Shown here piece by piece: positions 28,084-37,903 of a stretch of 64,000 nt of DNA. The DNA is taken from positions 186,001 to 250,000 of the forward strand of contig NZ_JAQWGS010000026.1 of NCBI RefSeq assembly GCF_029238095.1. The letters are read 5' to 3'. The notes beneath the pieces are model-generated. The model was not told where the DNA came from. It worked only from the letters and a program-made list of their open reading frames with translations, and did not search any database. The position numbers were made by a program, and so were the translations under genes. This DNA is from Lacinutrix sp. (GTDB taxonomy: Bacteria > Bacteroidota > Bacteroidia > Flavobacteriales > Flavobacteriaceae). Positions within the stretch are counted from its first letter, which is position 1. Each line of letters opens with the position of its first letter.

Positions 28084-30153
28084 TTAACTATTAATTCCTT
28101 CTAAATCAAACAAAAAAGCATATTCTAGTGCTACTTCCTTTAAACTCTCAAAACGTCCAGAAGCACCACCATGTCCTGCTTCCATATCGATATGAAATAA
28201 TAATTTATTAGTGTCTGTTTTTAGTTCTCTAAGTTTTGCAACCCATTTTGCTGGCTCGAAATACTGCACTTGAGAATCATGTAAACCGGTTGTAACTAGT
28301 AAGTTTGGGTAGTTTATTGCTTTTACATTATCGTATGGTGAATAGGATTTCATATAATCGTAATATTTTTTTTCGTTTGGGTTTCCCCATTCATCGTATT
28401 CTCCTGTTGTTAAAGGTATAGTATTGTCAAGCATTGTTGTAACAACATCTACAAATGGTACAGCAGCTATAACACCTTTATATAGTTCTGGATTAAGATT
28501 TAATATCACTCCCATTAACAACCCTCCTGCACTTCCTCCCATGGCATATAAATGCTCTGGAGATGTATATTTTTGTGCAATTAAATATTTTGAACAATCT
28601 ATAAAATCACTAAAGGTGTTCATTTTTGTTAATAACTTTCCGTTTTCGTACCATTCTCTACCTAAATATTCTCCACCTCTAATATGGCTAATTGCATATA
28701 CAAAACCTCTATCGAGAAGACTTAAACGTATTGTGGAAAAATAAGGATCTATTGTTGCGCCATAAGATCCATAAGCATATTGCAATAGTGGATTTTTTCC
28801 ATTTAAAGTAATTCCTTTTTTATAGACTATAGAAATGGGCACTTTAATACCATCTCTTGCTGTTGCCCAAACACGTTTAGATTCGTAGTTGTCTTTATTA
28901 AATTTACCACCTAAAACTTCTTGCTCTTTTTTTATAGTTTTTACTTTAGTTATAAAATTATAGTCTATAACAGAGCTTGGTGTTGTTAATGCGTTGTAAC
29001 TATATCTTAATTCGGTACTATTAAAATCTGGATTATTACCTAAGGTTGCAGTATAGGTTTCGTTATCGAATGGTAAATAATAATCTTCATCTCCATTCCA
29101 ACTCATAATTCTAATTTTGTTAAGTCCATTCTCACGTTCATTAATTACAAGATAATTATCAAAAATTTCAATGTCTTCTAATAAAACGTCTTTTCTGTAA
29201 GGCAATACATCTTTCCAGTTTTCTTTTTGTGTATTGTGTTCTGACGTTTTTTGAAGTTTAAAATTTATAGCACCATCTTTGTTTGTAATAATGTAAAAAC
29301 TATTGTTATAATGTGCAATTGAATATTCTAACTCGCGTGTTCTTTCTTGAAATATTTTAAAATGGCTATCAGGAGTCTCTGCGTTTAATATTCTATATTC
29401 TGAAGTTAGAGTACTAGAACAACCAATAACGATATATTTTTTAGATTTTGTTTTGTAAACAAAAGCATTAAACGTGTCGTCTGTTTCATGATATACTAAA
29501 ACATCTGAAGTTGCTTCTGTATTTAATTTATGTTTATAAATTTTGTCTGAACGCAAGGTTACTGCATCTTTCTTAGCGTAAAACAGGGTTTTATTATCAT
29601 TTGCCCAAGTAGAGCTTCCTGTTGTATTTTCTATTTTATCTGAAAAGATTTCTCCTGTTTTCAAATTTTTAATTTGAAGTGTATATTGCCTTCTACTTAC
29701 AGTATCTACTGCAAAACTTGCCATTGTATTGTCTGGACTAATAGAAATACCTCCTAATTTAAAATAGGCGTGACCTTTAGCCATTTCATTACAATCTAAA
29801 ATAATACTTTCGGGAGCTTCTAAAGTTTCTTTTTTTCTGGTGTAAATAGGATAATCTTTACCTTTTTGGAATTTAGTTATATACCAATACCCATTTAATT
29901 TATAGGGAACAGAACTGTCATCTTCTTTAATTCTACCTTTCATTTCCTCAAAAAGGTCTTTTTGAAAAGCTTCGGTGTGTTTTAAAACCGACTTAGTGTA
30001 TGCGTTTTCAGCATTTAAATGCTCAATAACTTCTTTATTTTCTCTATCATTCATCCAGAAATAATTATCTAAACGAACATCGTTATGTTTTTCTATAGAC
30101 TTGGGTGTTTTTTTTGCAATTGGAGGTTTAACTAACACTGATGTTTTAAGCAT
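28084..30153 (-). CDS. S9 family serine peptidase (oligopeptidase B type)
   Basis: 689 residues. N-terminal beta-propeller (about 70-410) and C-terminal alpha/beta-hydrolase domain with nucleophile Ser541 in GGSAGG, a likely Asp in TGLHDSQVQYFEP and His661 in EAGHGG. RDDYFWM-like DVRLDNYFWMNDR near the start is typical for oligopeptidase B/protease II, which cleaves short peptides after basic residues. No signal peptide is apparent, so it should be cytoplasmic. The gene stands alone and is divergent from ybaB. Confidence 0.92.
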   Translation of the reverse strand: MLKTSVLVKPPIAKKTPKSIEKHNDVRLDNYFWMNDRENKEVIEHLNAENAYTKSVLKHTEAFQKDLFEEMKGRIKEDDSSVPYKLNGYWYITKFQKGKDYPIYTRKKETLEAPESIILDCNEMAKGHAYFKLGGISISPDNTMASFAVDTVSRRQYTLQIKNLKTGEIFSDKIENTTGSSTWANDNKTLFYAKKDAVTLRSDKIYKHKLNTEATSDVLVYHETDDTFNAFVYKTKSKKYIVIGCSSTLTSEYRILNAETPDSHFKIFQERTRELEYSIAHYNNSFYIITNKDGAINFKLQKTSEHNTQKENWKDVLPYRKDVLLEDIEIFDNYLVINERENGLNKIRIMSWNGDEDYYLPFDNETYTATLGNNPDFNSTELRYSYNALTTPSSVIDYNFITKVKTIKKEQEVLGGKFNKDNYESKRVWATARDGIKVPISIVYKKGITLNGKNPLLQYAYGSYGATIDPYFSTIRLSLLDRGFVYAISHIRGGEYLGREWYENGKLLTKMNTFSDFIDCSKYLIAQKYTSPEHLYAMGGSAGGLLMGVILNLNPELYKGVIAAVPFVDVVTTMLDNTIPLTTGEYDEWGNPNEKKYYDYMKSYSPYDNVKAINYPNLLVTTGLHDSQVQYFEPAKWVAKLRELKTDTNKLLFHIDMEAGHGGASGRFESLKEVALEYAFLFDLEGINS

Positions 30154-30184
30154 ATTCTATTTTATTATTTTTTAAATAGTGAAA

Positions 30185-30192
30185 CAAAAATA
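30185..30192 (-). promoter_or_regulatory. Promoter -7 element for the S9 peptidase
   Basis: TATTTTTG on the minus strand, 31 bp before the start at 30153. Confidence 0.55.
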
Positions 30193-30261
30193 AAACTAAT
30201 ACTAATAAAAGTATCAGTTTTTTGAATAGATATTATGTTGGTTATTAACCATTCAATTTAA

Positions 30262-30269
30262 TAAATTTG
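30262..30269 (+). promoter_or_regulatory. Promoter -7 element for ybaB
   Basis: TAAATTTG, 27 bp before the ATG at 30297. Confidence 0.6.
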
Positions 30270-30296
30270 TATTTATATTAATATAAAACAAAGATT

Positions 30297-30620
30297 ATGT
30301 TTGGAGATTTATCAGTAATGATGGGTAAACTTAAAGAAACCCAAAAAAAAGTAGAAGAAACAAAATTAAGATTAAATTCTGTTTTGGTTGACGAACAAAG
30401 CAACGACGGTCTTTTAAAAGTTACTTTAACAGCAAATAGAACTTTAAAAGCAATTACTATAAATGATGCGCTTTTACAAGACAAAGAACAATTAGAAGAT
30501 TATTTAATATTAACATTAAATAAAGCAATAGAAAAAGCCACACAAATTAATGATGCAGAATTAGCTGCAGTTGCAAAAGAAGGAATGCCAAGTATTCCTG
30601 GTATGGATATGTTTAAGTAA
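30297..30620 (+). CDS. YbaB/EbfC family nucleoid-associated protein
   Basis: 107 residues, the usual length. It has the N-terminal helix with [16 protein letters not shown], the central strands VKVTL-type [15 protein letters not shown], and the C-terminal helix ending [11 protein letters not shown]. Members form tweezer-like dimers that bind DNA in the nucleoid. recR, the frequent neighbour in other phyla, is not present here. A terminator follows directly. Confidence 0.92.
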   Translation: MFGDLSVMMGKLKETQKKVEETKLRLNSVLVDEQSNDGLLKVTLTANRTLKAITINDALLQDKEQLEDYLILTLNKAIEKATQINDAELAAVAKEGMPSIPGMDMFK

Positions 30621-30639
30621 ATTAGTTGTAAACAATACA

Positions 30640-30678
30640 TAAAAGCCTCTAAAAGTAAAATACTGTTAGAGGCTTTTA
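30640..30678 (+). terminator. Terminator after ybaB
   Basis: TAAAAGCCTCTAA (30640-30652) pairs with TTAGAGGCTTTTA (30666-30678). Confidence 0.8.
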
Positions 30679-30680
30679 TG

Positions 30681-31039
30681 GTTTAAATACTATACTTGTA
30701 TAACGTCAGCAAAAAGTGAACTAGTTATCACTTTAATATAAGAGAGAGGTTTTATTATTTTTACAAACCTTTAAATCTTAAATGATGAAAAACAAGAAAA
30801 GATAAGATTGTTAGTAATACTTTTTTCATTTTTTAATAATTTTAATGGTTATTTATAGATTATTTTAAACTAAATTTTTAGTCCATAATTTAATACTATG
30901 CAAAAATAAATCTAAATGAAAAAAAAGACCTTTAAATGTTAAAATTTCAAGAGCATTTCGACAAAGTGCAAATATATCTGATTAAAAACAAAAATATACT
31001 TTTAAATATTGATAATCATTAAGTTACAAAAAAGTAGTT
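30681..31039. other. Gene-poor 359-bp stretch
   Basis: No convincing gene. On the minus strand 30761-30829 encodes 22 residues, MKKVLLTILSFLVFHHLR and four more, which looks like a bare signal peptide; it may be the front of a lost gene or chance. Poly-A/T tracts fill the remainder. Confidence 0.5.
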
Positions 31040-32080
31040 TTAAAAATTAAAAGTCTGTAAATAACTTAAAAAAGCATCATGCATTCTAGAATTATAGTCT
31101 AAATGCGTTACTATTCTTAATTTTCCTTGTCCCATATCACTTATAAAAATACCTCTATTTTTTAGTTCATTTATAAAAGTAACACCATTAATGTCATCAT
31201 TTAAATTAAAAATAACAATATTGGTTTCAACTGGTTTTACATTTTTTATAAAAGAACAATTTTCTAAAACAGAGCCTATTTCCTTAGCTTTTTTATGGTC
31301 TTCCTTTAATAGTATTAAATTATTATCTAATGCATAAAGTCCTGCTGCAGCTAAAAATCCAACTTGACGCATACCACCTCCAAGAATTTTTCTAATTCTT
31401 ATAGCATTTTTCATTAAATGTTCGTCACCCACTAATACTGAACCAATTGGACAACCTAATCCTTTACTTAAACAAACAGAAATAGTATCGAAAATTTCAC
31501 CATAAGCTTGAGGTTTTTCATCTTTAGCTACTAATGCATTCCAAAGACGTGCACCATCTAAATGAAATCCTAGGTTATTAGTCTCACAAACATTCTTTAT
31601 TTTTTGTAGCTCGTTAAAATCCCAACAAGATCCTCCACCTTTATTTGTAGTGTTTTCTATTTCTACTAAAGTGGTTAATGGACTGTGGTAAAAATCTGGA
31701 GGATTAATAGCTTCTATAACTTGTTCTGCAGTAAACATACCTCTATTGCCATCGATTAATTTACAAGATACACCACTATTAAAAGAGGCTCCTCCACCTT
31801 CGTAGTTGTAGATATGAGCATATTTATCGCAAATAACTTGATCTCCAGGATTAGTATGTAACTTTATTGCGGTTTGGTTAGCCATTGTTCCACTAGGAAA
31901 AAACAAAGCATGAGACTTACCAAATAGCTTGGCTACACGTGCTTCTAAAGCATTAACAGTTTCATCTTCCTTATAGACATCGTCTCCTACTTTAGCACTA
32001 ACAATAGCTTCAAGCATACCTTGAGACGGCTTAGTAAAGGTGTCACTCCTTAAATCAATTTTTATCTGTTCGTCTTTCAT
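31040..32080 (-). CDS. Low-specificity L-threonine aldolase (GntG-type PLP aldolase)
   Basis: 346 residues. Starts with IDLRSDTFTKPS, the RSDT signature of the family, then FFPSGTMANQTA (60-71), DGARLWNA (175-182) and Schiff-base Lys206 in CLSKGLGCPIGS. It splits L-threonine or allo-threonine to glycine and acetaldehyde in the cytoplasm. Full length. The gene is single and divergent from prfB. Confidence 0.93.
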   Translation of the reverse strand: MKDEQIKIDLRSDTFTKPSQGMLEAIVSAKVGDDVYKEDETVNALEARVAKLFGKSHALFFPSGTMANQTAIKLHTNPGDQVICDKYAHIYNYEGGGASFNSGVSCKLIDGNRGMFTAEQVIEAINPPDFYHSPLTTLVEIENTTNKGGGSCWDFNELQKIKNVCETNNLGFHLDGARLWNALVAKDEKPQAYGEIFDTISVCLSKGLGCPIGSVLVGDEHLMKNAIRIRKILGGGMRQVGFLAAAGLYALDNNLILLKEDHKKAKEIGSVLENCSFIKNVKPVETNIVIFNLNDDINGVTFINELKNRGIFISDMGQGKLRIVTHLDYNSRMHDAFLSYLQTFNF

Positions 32081-32218
32081 TTTAAATAATTGTCAGATAG
32101 AATTTGCCATTAACATTTTAATTAGAAATATATTATGTGGCTCATTTCATTTGTATTTATTTTTAGCATAAAACTATAAAATAAATGAGGAATAATTTTC
32201 AAATGCTGCTATTAATTC

Positions 32219-32226
32219 TATTTTTG
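32219..32226 (+). promoter_or_regulatory. prfB promoter -7 element
   Basis: TATTTTTG matches TAnnTTTG, 17 bp before the prfB ATG; the leader would be about 12 nt. Confidence 0.6.
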
Positions 32227-32243
32227 TTTTAAACTTAAATATA

Positions 32244-33354
32244 ATGATAACACAAGATCAAATTAAAGATCTCTCACAACGCCTAACTAAGTTAAGGCAA
32301 TATCTTTGACATAGATGCCAAACTTATAGAAATTAGTAATGAAGAAGAACAAACTTTTTCTCCTGATTTTTGGAACGATTCTAAAGCTGCAGAAATTATA
32401 ATGAAATCACTTCGTGTGAAAAAAAAATGGGTAGAAGACTATAATACTGCATTTACCTATATTGAAGATTTAGAAGTTATTTATGATTTCTTTAAAGAAA
32501 ATGAAGCCACTGCAAAAGATGTTGAAAACCGTTTTGAAAAAGCAGAAACATTAATTGAAGATCTTGAATTTAAAAACATGTTATCTGAAGAAGGTGACAG
32601 CCTGAGTGCTGTGCTTCAAATTACTGCTGGAGCTGGTGGAACAGAGAGCTGTGATTGGGCACAAATGCTTATGCGTATGTATTTAATGTATGCCGAAAAA
32701 AACAACTTTAAAGTAAAAGAACTAAACTTTCAAGAAGGTGATGTTGCTGGAATTAAAACAGTAACCATAGAAATTGAAGGCGATTATGCTTTTGGTTGGC
32801 TTAAAGGTGAAAATGGAGTGCATAGATTAGTACGTATTTCTCCTTTCGATAGTAATGCAAAACGACATACCAGTTTTGCTTCGGTTTATGTTTATCCTTT
32901 GGTTGATGATACTATAGAGATTGAAATCAATCCATCAGATTTAGAAATTACAACAGCAAGATCAAGTGGTGCTGGTGGGCAAAATGTAAATAAAGTTGAA
33001 ACAAAAGTACAACTATTACACAAGCCTTCTGGAATACAAATACAATGTTCTGAAACACGTTCGCAACACGACAATAGATCTAGAGCATTACAGATGCTTA
33101 AATCTCAGCTTTACGAAATTGAATTGCAAAAACAATTAGCTCAACGTGAAGACATTGAAGCAGGAAAAATGAAAATTGAATGGGGAAGCCAAATTAGAAA
33201 TTACGTCATGCATCCATATAAATTAGTAAAAGATGTTAGGTCTGCTCATGAAACTGGAAATGTAGATGCTGTTATGGATGGCGATATTACTCCTTTTCTA
33301 AAAGCCTATTTAATGATGATGGGACAAAAAACAACAGATTCTAATCAATTATAA
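32244..33354 (+). CDS. prfB: Peptide chain release factor 2, with programmed +1 frameshift
   Basis: The ATG at 32244 opens 21 codons ending RQYL, then TGA at 32307-32309. Skipping the T at 32307 continues in the next frame with [15 protein letters not shown] through 33354, giving 369 residues. This is the known autoregulatory RF2 frameshift: CTT-TGA-C is slipped when RF2 is scarce. The product ends peptides at UAA and UGA; GGQ lies in [15 protein letters not shown]. Annotating from the ATG at 32401 would lose the first 52 residues. arsC follows 14 bp downstream. Confidence 0.97.
32295..32310 (+). promoter_or_regulatory. prfB: prfB recoding (+1 frameshift) site
   Basis: AGGCAATATCTTTGAC. The E. 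coli site is AGGGGGTATCTTTGAC, where the G-rich part pairs with the 16S 3' end. Here the slip codon CTT, the UGA stop and the following C are kept, but the stimulatory element is reduced to AAGG at a wider spacing. Confidence 0.9.
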
Positions 33355-33368
33355 AATAATAAAGTTCT

Positions 33369-33713
33369 ATGATTATAATTTACCATAACAACCGTTGCAG
33401 TAAATCGCGTAGTGGTCTAGAAATTCTAAAAAAATCAGGAAAAGATTTTAAGGTGATTAAATATCTAGAAAATGTACCTACAAAATCTGAACTAAAAGCG
33501 TTAATTAAATTATTAGGAATTGAACCTATAGATTTGGTGAGAAAAAACGAAGCTATTTGGAAGTCTAATTACAAAAATAAAGACATATCCAACGACTCCA
33601 TTATAAATGCTATGTTAGAACATCCCAAGTTAATTGAGCGACCTATTGTTGTTAGTGGTAACAATGCAGTTATTGGCAGACCTCCAGAACGGATTTTAGA
33701 CCTAATATCTTAA
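33369..33713 (+). CDS. arsC: ArsC family reductase (glutaredoxin-dependent arsenate reductase type)
   Basis: 114 residues, full length. Catalytic Cys10 in NNRCSKSR and the anion-binding arginines in VRKNEAIW, RPIVV and GRPPERI match glutaredoxin-coupled ArsC. It reduces arsenate to arsenite; related YffB/Spx-like proteins have other roles, but the three arginines support true ArsC. It lies 14 bp behind prfB and before a terminator, so it is transcribed with prfB, not with arsenic genes. Confidence 0.88.
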   Translation: MIIIYHNNRCSKSRSGLEILKKSGKDFKVIKYLENVPTKSELKALIKLLGIEPIDLVRKNEAIWKSNYKNKDISNDSIINAMLEHPKLIERPIVVSGNNAVIGRPPERILDLIS

Positions 33714-33718
33714 ACTTT

Positions 33719-33747
33719 AAGCCTTGTGAATTCACAAGGCTTTTTTT
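33719..33747 (+). terminator. Terminator after arsC
   Basis: AAGCCTTGTGAA and TTCACAAGGCTT form a perfect palindrome (33719-33742) followed by a T run. Confidence 0.9.
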
Positions 33748-33787
33748 ATTTAACAAAGATTTAAGCAAAACACTTTAAACCAAATTC

Positions 33788-33795
33788 TACTTTTG
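33788..33795 (+). promoter_or_regulatory. Promoter -7 element for second TonB-type protein
   Basis: TACTTTTG matches TAnnTTTG, 25 bp before the ATG at 33821. Confidence 0.6.
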
Positions 33796-33820
33796 AAATC
33801 TAAAAAACAAAACTCAAGAC

Positions 33821-36229
33821 ATGCACAAAATAATTATTAGTACCATTCTATCTCTTTTTTTAACAAGCTTAGCTTTAGGACAAGAACAGGTGACTGTTTC
33901 TGGAAAAATTTTAGAAAAAGACACAAATATACCATTAGAATGGGCTACTGTTGTAATTTCTAATCCTACAGATGGTAAAATTGTTTCTGGTGGAAGCGCA
34001 AACGAAAAAGGAGATTTTAACTTTAAGGTTGTTGCTGGTACATACAATGTATCTTTTGAGTTTATGAGCTTTAAAACACAAACACTTAAAGCTAGAGAAA
34101 TAAATAAGTCTACAGATTTTGGAAACATATATCTTATAGAAAGTGCCACAACACTTGAAGAAGTAGAACTTATTGCAGAAAAAACAACTGTTGAAATTAA
34201 GCTCGATAAAAAAATCTATAATGTTGGAAAAGATTTAACTGTAAGAGGTGGAACCGTTAGCGATGTTTTAGACAACGTACCATCTGTTTCCGTTGATGTA
34301 GAAGGTAATGTAGCACTTCGTGGAAACGACAACGTTCGTATTTTAATTAATGGTAAACCTTCTGGATTAGTTGGTTTAAACTCTACAGATGCTTTGCGTC
34401 AACTTCCTGCTGAATCAATTGAGAGAGTTGAAGTCATTACTTCTCCATCAGCAAGATACGATGCCGAAGGAACAGGTGGAATTTTAAATATAATCCTGCG
34501 TCGAAGTAAACTTCAAGGCTTAAATGGAGCCATTACAACTAACGTTGGTTATAATCCTTCAGCTGGAATAAATGGAAATATAAATTATAGAACAGGAGAT
34601 CTCAATATTTTTAATACTTCTGGCTATAGCTATAGAGAATCTCCAGGTAATTCTTCTTCTTTAACACAATACAATTCTACTGGGAATTTTTTAGATGAAT
34701 CGAATACTTACGATAGGCAACGTAAAGGATTAACCACTAATTTTGGTGTTGAATGGTATGTTAACGATTCTGCCTCTTTAACAGGTTCAATACTATACAG
34801 AGATAGTAATGACAAGGATTTAAATACAAACATTCTAAATCAATTTGATCCAAATAGAAATTTATTTTCTACAACTATACGATTAGAACCAGAAACAGAA
34901 GAAGATAAAACCATGCAATATGCGTTAAACTTTCAAAAAAACTTTAAAGAAAGTGGACATGTTTTTAAATTCGATTTTCAATATGAAGACAATCAAGAAA
35001 ACCAGAATGCTTTAATTACTGTTAACGATATTGCTGTTGAGAATGTAGTTACATTAGAAGACCAAAGCCAGATTCTTTTGCAATCAGACTATGTATTACC
35101 AATTGGAGAAAATAGTCAATTTGAAGCTGGCTATAGAGGTAATTTTGACACCACAACAACAGACTTTACTGTTGCGCAACTAAATAACGATACTGGTTTT
35201 TTTCAAACAAATTTAGACTTAACAAACGTGTTAAATTTTAAGCAATACGTCAATGCTTTCTACGCTCAATATGGTAGCAAATTTAATAAGTTTTCATTTT
35301 TATTAGGATTAAGAGTAGAAAACACAAGAATCACTATAGACCAACCGACTTCTGGAGATTTTAACAAGAAAGATTTCACAGGTCTATTTCCAACTATAAA
35401 TTTAAATTACGAATTTAGCGATAAAGAAAGTTTAACCTTAGGTTACGCTAGGCGTTTAAGAAGACCACGAGGTTTCTTTTTAAATCCGTTTCCTTCTCGT
35501 AATAGTGTAACAAACTTTTTTCAAGGAAATCCGGATTTAAACCCAAGTTATTCTGGACAAATAGATTTAGGTTACTTAAAACGTTTTGGGAAATTTACAT
35601 TTAATTCGTCTGCTTATTATTCTCATGCAACAGATGGTTTTAATTTTATTAGCTTCGATACTGGAGACACAGCAAATGTAAATGGTGAAGAATTACCAAT
35701 TATTAAGCGAACTCCTATTAATCATGCAACAGAAGACCGTTACGGTTTTGAGTTTACTTTAACCTATAACCCTTCAAGAAAATGGCGTATAAATGGTAAT
35801 TTTAATTTCTTTCAAAATGAAATAAAAGGAACAACACCTAACGGTTTATCTTTAGACAATACAAATAACAGCTGGTTTGCACGAATAAATAATAAATATA
35901 CCTTACCAGGAAACATAGATTGGCAAACCAATTTAAACTATAATGGTCCAAGTGCAGATGCCCAAAATACAAGAAAAGGCATATTTTCTACAACTATGGT
36001 ATTTAGTAAAGACTTATTTAATGAAAACGCATCTATTGCTTTTAATGTAAACGATTTATTTAACAGTAGAAAAAGAATACAAACCACAACTACTCCAACT
36101 TTTAATGCCGAAAGTGAGTTTCAATGGAGAGAACGTAGTTTTAACTTAGCATTTACTTATAGATTTAACCAGAAAAAGAAAGTTGAAAAACGTGGTGATT
36201 ATGGAGACGATGGTGGTTTTGAAGGATAG
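33821..36229 (+). CDS. Outer-membrane beta-barrel protein of the TonB receptor superfamily
   Basis: 802 residues. Signal peptide 1-20 (ending SLALGQ), CarboxypepD_reg-like domain about 25-105, plug-like domain about 115-230 (VSDVLDNVPSVSVD and GTGGILNIILRR), then an outer-membrane beta-barrel of the OMP_b-brl_3 type, which differs from the canonical TonB barrel. The last 15 residues are charged (KKVEKRGDYGDDGG) rather than ending on an aromatic strand. It stands alone between two terminators. Ligand unknown; such proteins may not import siderophores. Confidence 0.9.
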   Translation: MHKIIISTILSLFLTSLALGQEQVTVSGKILEKDTNIPLEWATVVISNPTDGKIVSGGSANEKGDFNFKVVAGTYNVSFEFMSFKTQTLKAREINKSTDFGNIYLIESATTLEEVELIAEKTTVEIKLDKKIYNVGKDLTVRGGTVSDVLDNVPSVSVDVEGNVALRGNDNVRILINGKPSGLVGLNSTDALRQLPAESIERVEVITSPSARYDAEGTGGILNIILRRSKLQGLNGAITTNVGYNPSAGINGNINYRTGDLNIFNTSGYSYRESPGNSSSLTQYNSTGNFLDESNTYDRQRKGLTTNFGVEWYVNDSASLTGSILYRDSNDKDLNTNILNQFDPNRNLFSTTIRLEPETEEDKTMQYALNFQKNFKESGHVFKFDFQYEDNQENQNALITVNDIAVENVVTLEDQSQILLQSDYVLPIGENSQFEAGYRGNFDTTTTDFTVAQLNNDTGFFQTNLDLTNVLNFKQYVNAFYAQYGSKFNKFSFLLGLRVENTRITIDQPTSGDFNKKDFTGLFPTINLNYEFSDKESLTLGYARRLRRPRGFFLNPFPSRNSVTNFFQGNPDLNPSYSGQIDLGYLKRFGKFTFNSSAYYSHATDGFNFISFDTGDTANVNGEELPIIKRTPINHATEDRYGFEFTLTYNPSRKWRINGNFNFFQNEIKGTTPNGLSLDNTNNSWFARINNKYTLPGNIDWQTNLNYNGPSADAQNTRKGIFSTTMVFSKDLFNENASIAFNVNDLFNSRKRIQTTTTPTFNAESEFQWRERSFNLAFTYRFNQKKKVEKRGDYGDDGGFEG

Positions 36230-36290
36230 ATTTATGTGGCACTGTTCAGTAATCATTTGACAGAGCATAATCTTGCGAAAAACAGTTATA

Positions 36291-36328
36291 AAAAAAAGGG
36301 AAACTTAATATTAAGTTTCCCTTTTTTT
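36291..36328. terminator. Bidirectional terminator
   Basis: AAAAAAAGGGAAACTTAAT (36291-36309) and its exact reverse complement (36310-36328) form a perfect 19-bp stem. It serves the convergent genes at 33821 and 36347. Confidence 0.9.
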
Positions 36329-36346
36329 ATGTAGTAATATAGCTAA

Positions 36347-36520
36347 TTAAGCTTCACGCTTAGCTTTCTTCTCTTCTTTAATTTCTTTAAGACGCTCTAA
36401 TAAACTTCCACCAATCCAATAAGGAACAACAAAAGTGATTAAAAATATCATTAACCAAAAGCCTATGGTTAAAATAGTTAAGAATGCTAAAAAGCCTAAA
36501 TATTGGTCAAATTCGAACAT
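36347..36520 (-). CDS. Small single-pass membrane protein
   Basis: 57 residues: MFEFDQYLGFLAFLTIL leads into one long hydrophobic segment (about 8-36), followed by a highly charged helix LLERLKEIKEEKKAKREA. It has its own TAnnTTTG element (36550-36557) and shares a terminator with the gene opposite, so it is a credible gene. It lies downstream of the broken amt. Function unknown. Confidence 0.7.
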   Translation of the reverse strand: MFEFDQYLGFLAFLTILTIGFWLMIFLITFVVPYWIGGSLLERLKEIKEEKKAKREA

Positions 36521-36549
36521 AATCGATGTGTCTTTTATTAATTATTGCA

Positions 36550-36557
36550 CAAATATA
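36550..36557 (-). promoter_or_regulatory. Promoter -7 element for the small membrane protein
   Basis: TATATTTG on the minus strand, 29 bp before the start at 36520. Confidence 0.55.
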
Positions 36558-36626
36558 AGTTAAACTGTTTTTTTATACAATATAAAGTTTGAAATTATTA
36601 ACAGCATTGTTAACATATTTAAAATA

Positions 36627-37903
36627 CTAGTCTATCTGTTCACCATGTTGACTGAGGTCTAAACCACGAGCTTCTTGGTCTTCACGAACTCTCATTTTTA
36701 AAAGCACATCTACAATTTTAAAAAGTAAATAACTGCCACAAAATGTAAAAACAACAGTAATAAACAATGCTAAAACATGATAATAAAAAGTGTTAGTTTC
36801 ACCATAAATAAGTCCAACTTCATTAGCAAAAACAGCGGTTAAAATCATTCCAACTACACCACCAATTCCATGACTTGGAAAAACATCTAAAGTATCATCA
36901 ACACTAGATTTATTTTTTAAATAAATCATCCAGTTACAAATTATAGCTGCTACAAAACCAATAAGCATAGACTGTCCTATATTAACAAATCCAGCAGCTG
37001 GAGTAATAGCTACTAATCCAACAACAGCACCAATACAGGCACTTACAGCAGACATTTTTCTACCCATATAGCGCTCGTAAAACAACCAAGTAATCATAGC
37101 AGTAGCAGAAGCAATATTAGTATTTGCAAATGCAATAACGGCATCTCCATTTGCGCCTAAAGCAGAACCTGCATTAAAACCAAACCACCCAAACCAAAGT
37201 AATCCAGTTCCTAAAATAACGTACGGTACATTTGCATGCGCTTCTTGTACAACTTTTCTTTTTCCTAAATAAAGTGCTCCAGCAAGTGCTGCAAATCCAG
37301 CAGACATATGTACAACAGTTCCACCAGCAAAATCTAAAACGCCCCAATTTCTAAATAAACCGTCTGGATGCTACGTCATGTGTGCTAAAGGACTATAAAT
37401 AAAAATACTAAACAAAACCATAAATAAAATATAGCTTCTAAAACGAATACGACCAGCAAAACTACCAGTTATTAAGGCTGGCGTAATAATTGCAAATTTT
37501 AAGTTAAATCCATACTCGTCATAAAGGGAGTGGTTGACGAAAATGCTGGATTTGGTTCTAAACCTACGTTTTTAAAATTAAGATAGGTTAACGGATTACC
37601 AATAATGCCACCTATACTATCTCCAAAAGCTAAACTAAAACCAACAAAAACCCAAAGTATACTAATAACACCCAAAGCAACAAAACTTTGAAGCATGGTA
37701 GAAATTATATTTTTTTTGTCAATCATTCCACCATAGAAAAAAGACAATCCTGGTGTCATTAAAAGAACAAATGCACTAGCAACAAGCATCCAAGCGGTAT
37801 CGCCTTTGTCAATCTCTGAAGATAACTCCTGATAATTTGTTGCAGTAAATGCACAAAAACATACGATTAAAAGAAGCAGAATAAAATTAACTTTCCTTCC
37901 CAT
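36627..37903 (-). pseudogene. amt: Ammonium transporter gene, broken by a frameshift and a nonsense codon
   Basis: Start MGRKVNFILLLLIVCFCAF is a signal peptide/first helix, followed by GDTAWMLVASAFVLLMTPG, the Amt signature. The frame fails near 37520 (ends FMTSMDLT), while the next frame runs on as LYDEYGFNLKFAIITPALITG. Further on, HMT-stop-HPDGLFRNWG has TAG at about 37373-37375 where Amt proteins have Trp (TGG). The rest (36627-37372) is intact, including the FNAGSALGA pore segment and HGIGGVVG. Two separate lesions suggest loss of function; a base-calling problem is the alternative. The product would be about 425 residues. Confidence 0.85.

Noticed and set aside
30761-30829. 22-codon frame resembling a bare signal peptide
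   Set aside because: Too short and without downstream continuation; kept only as a note in the intergenic entry.
32307-32309. Nonsense mutation in prfB
   Set aside because: The TGA is part of the known programmed frameshift site; the following frame continues RF2 exactly.
33719-33747. Operator palindrome behind arsC
   Set aside because: It is followed by a T run directly after a stop codon; it is a terminator. The same reasoning applies to the palindromes at 36291, 41914 and 48405.
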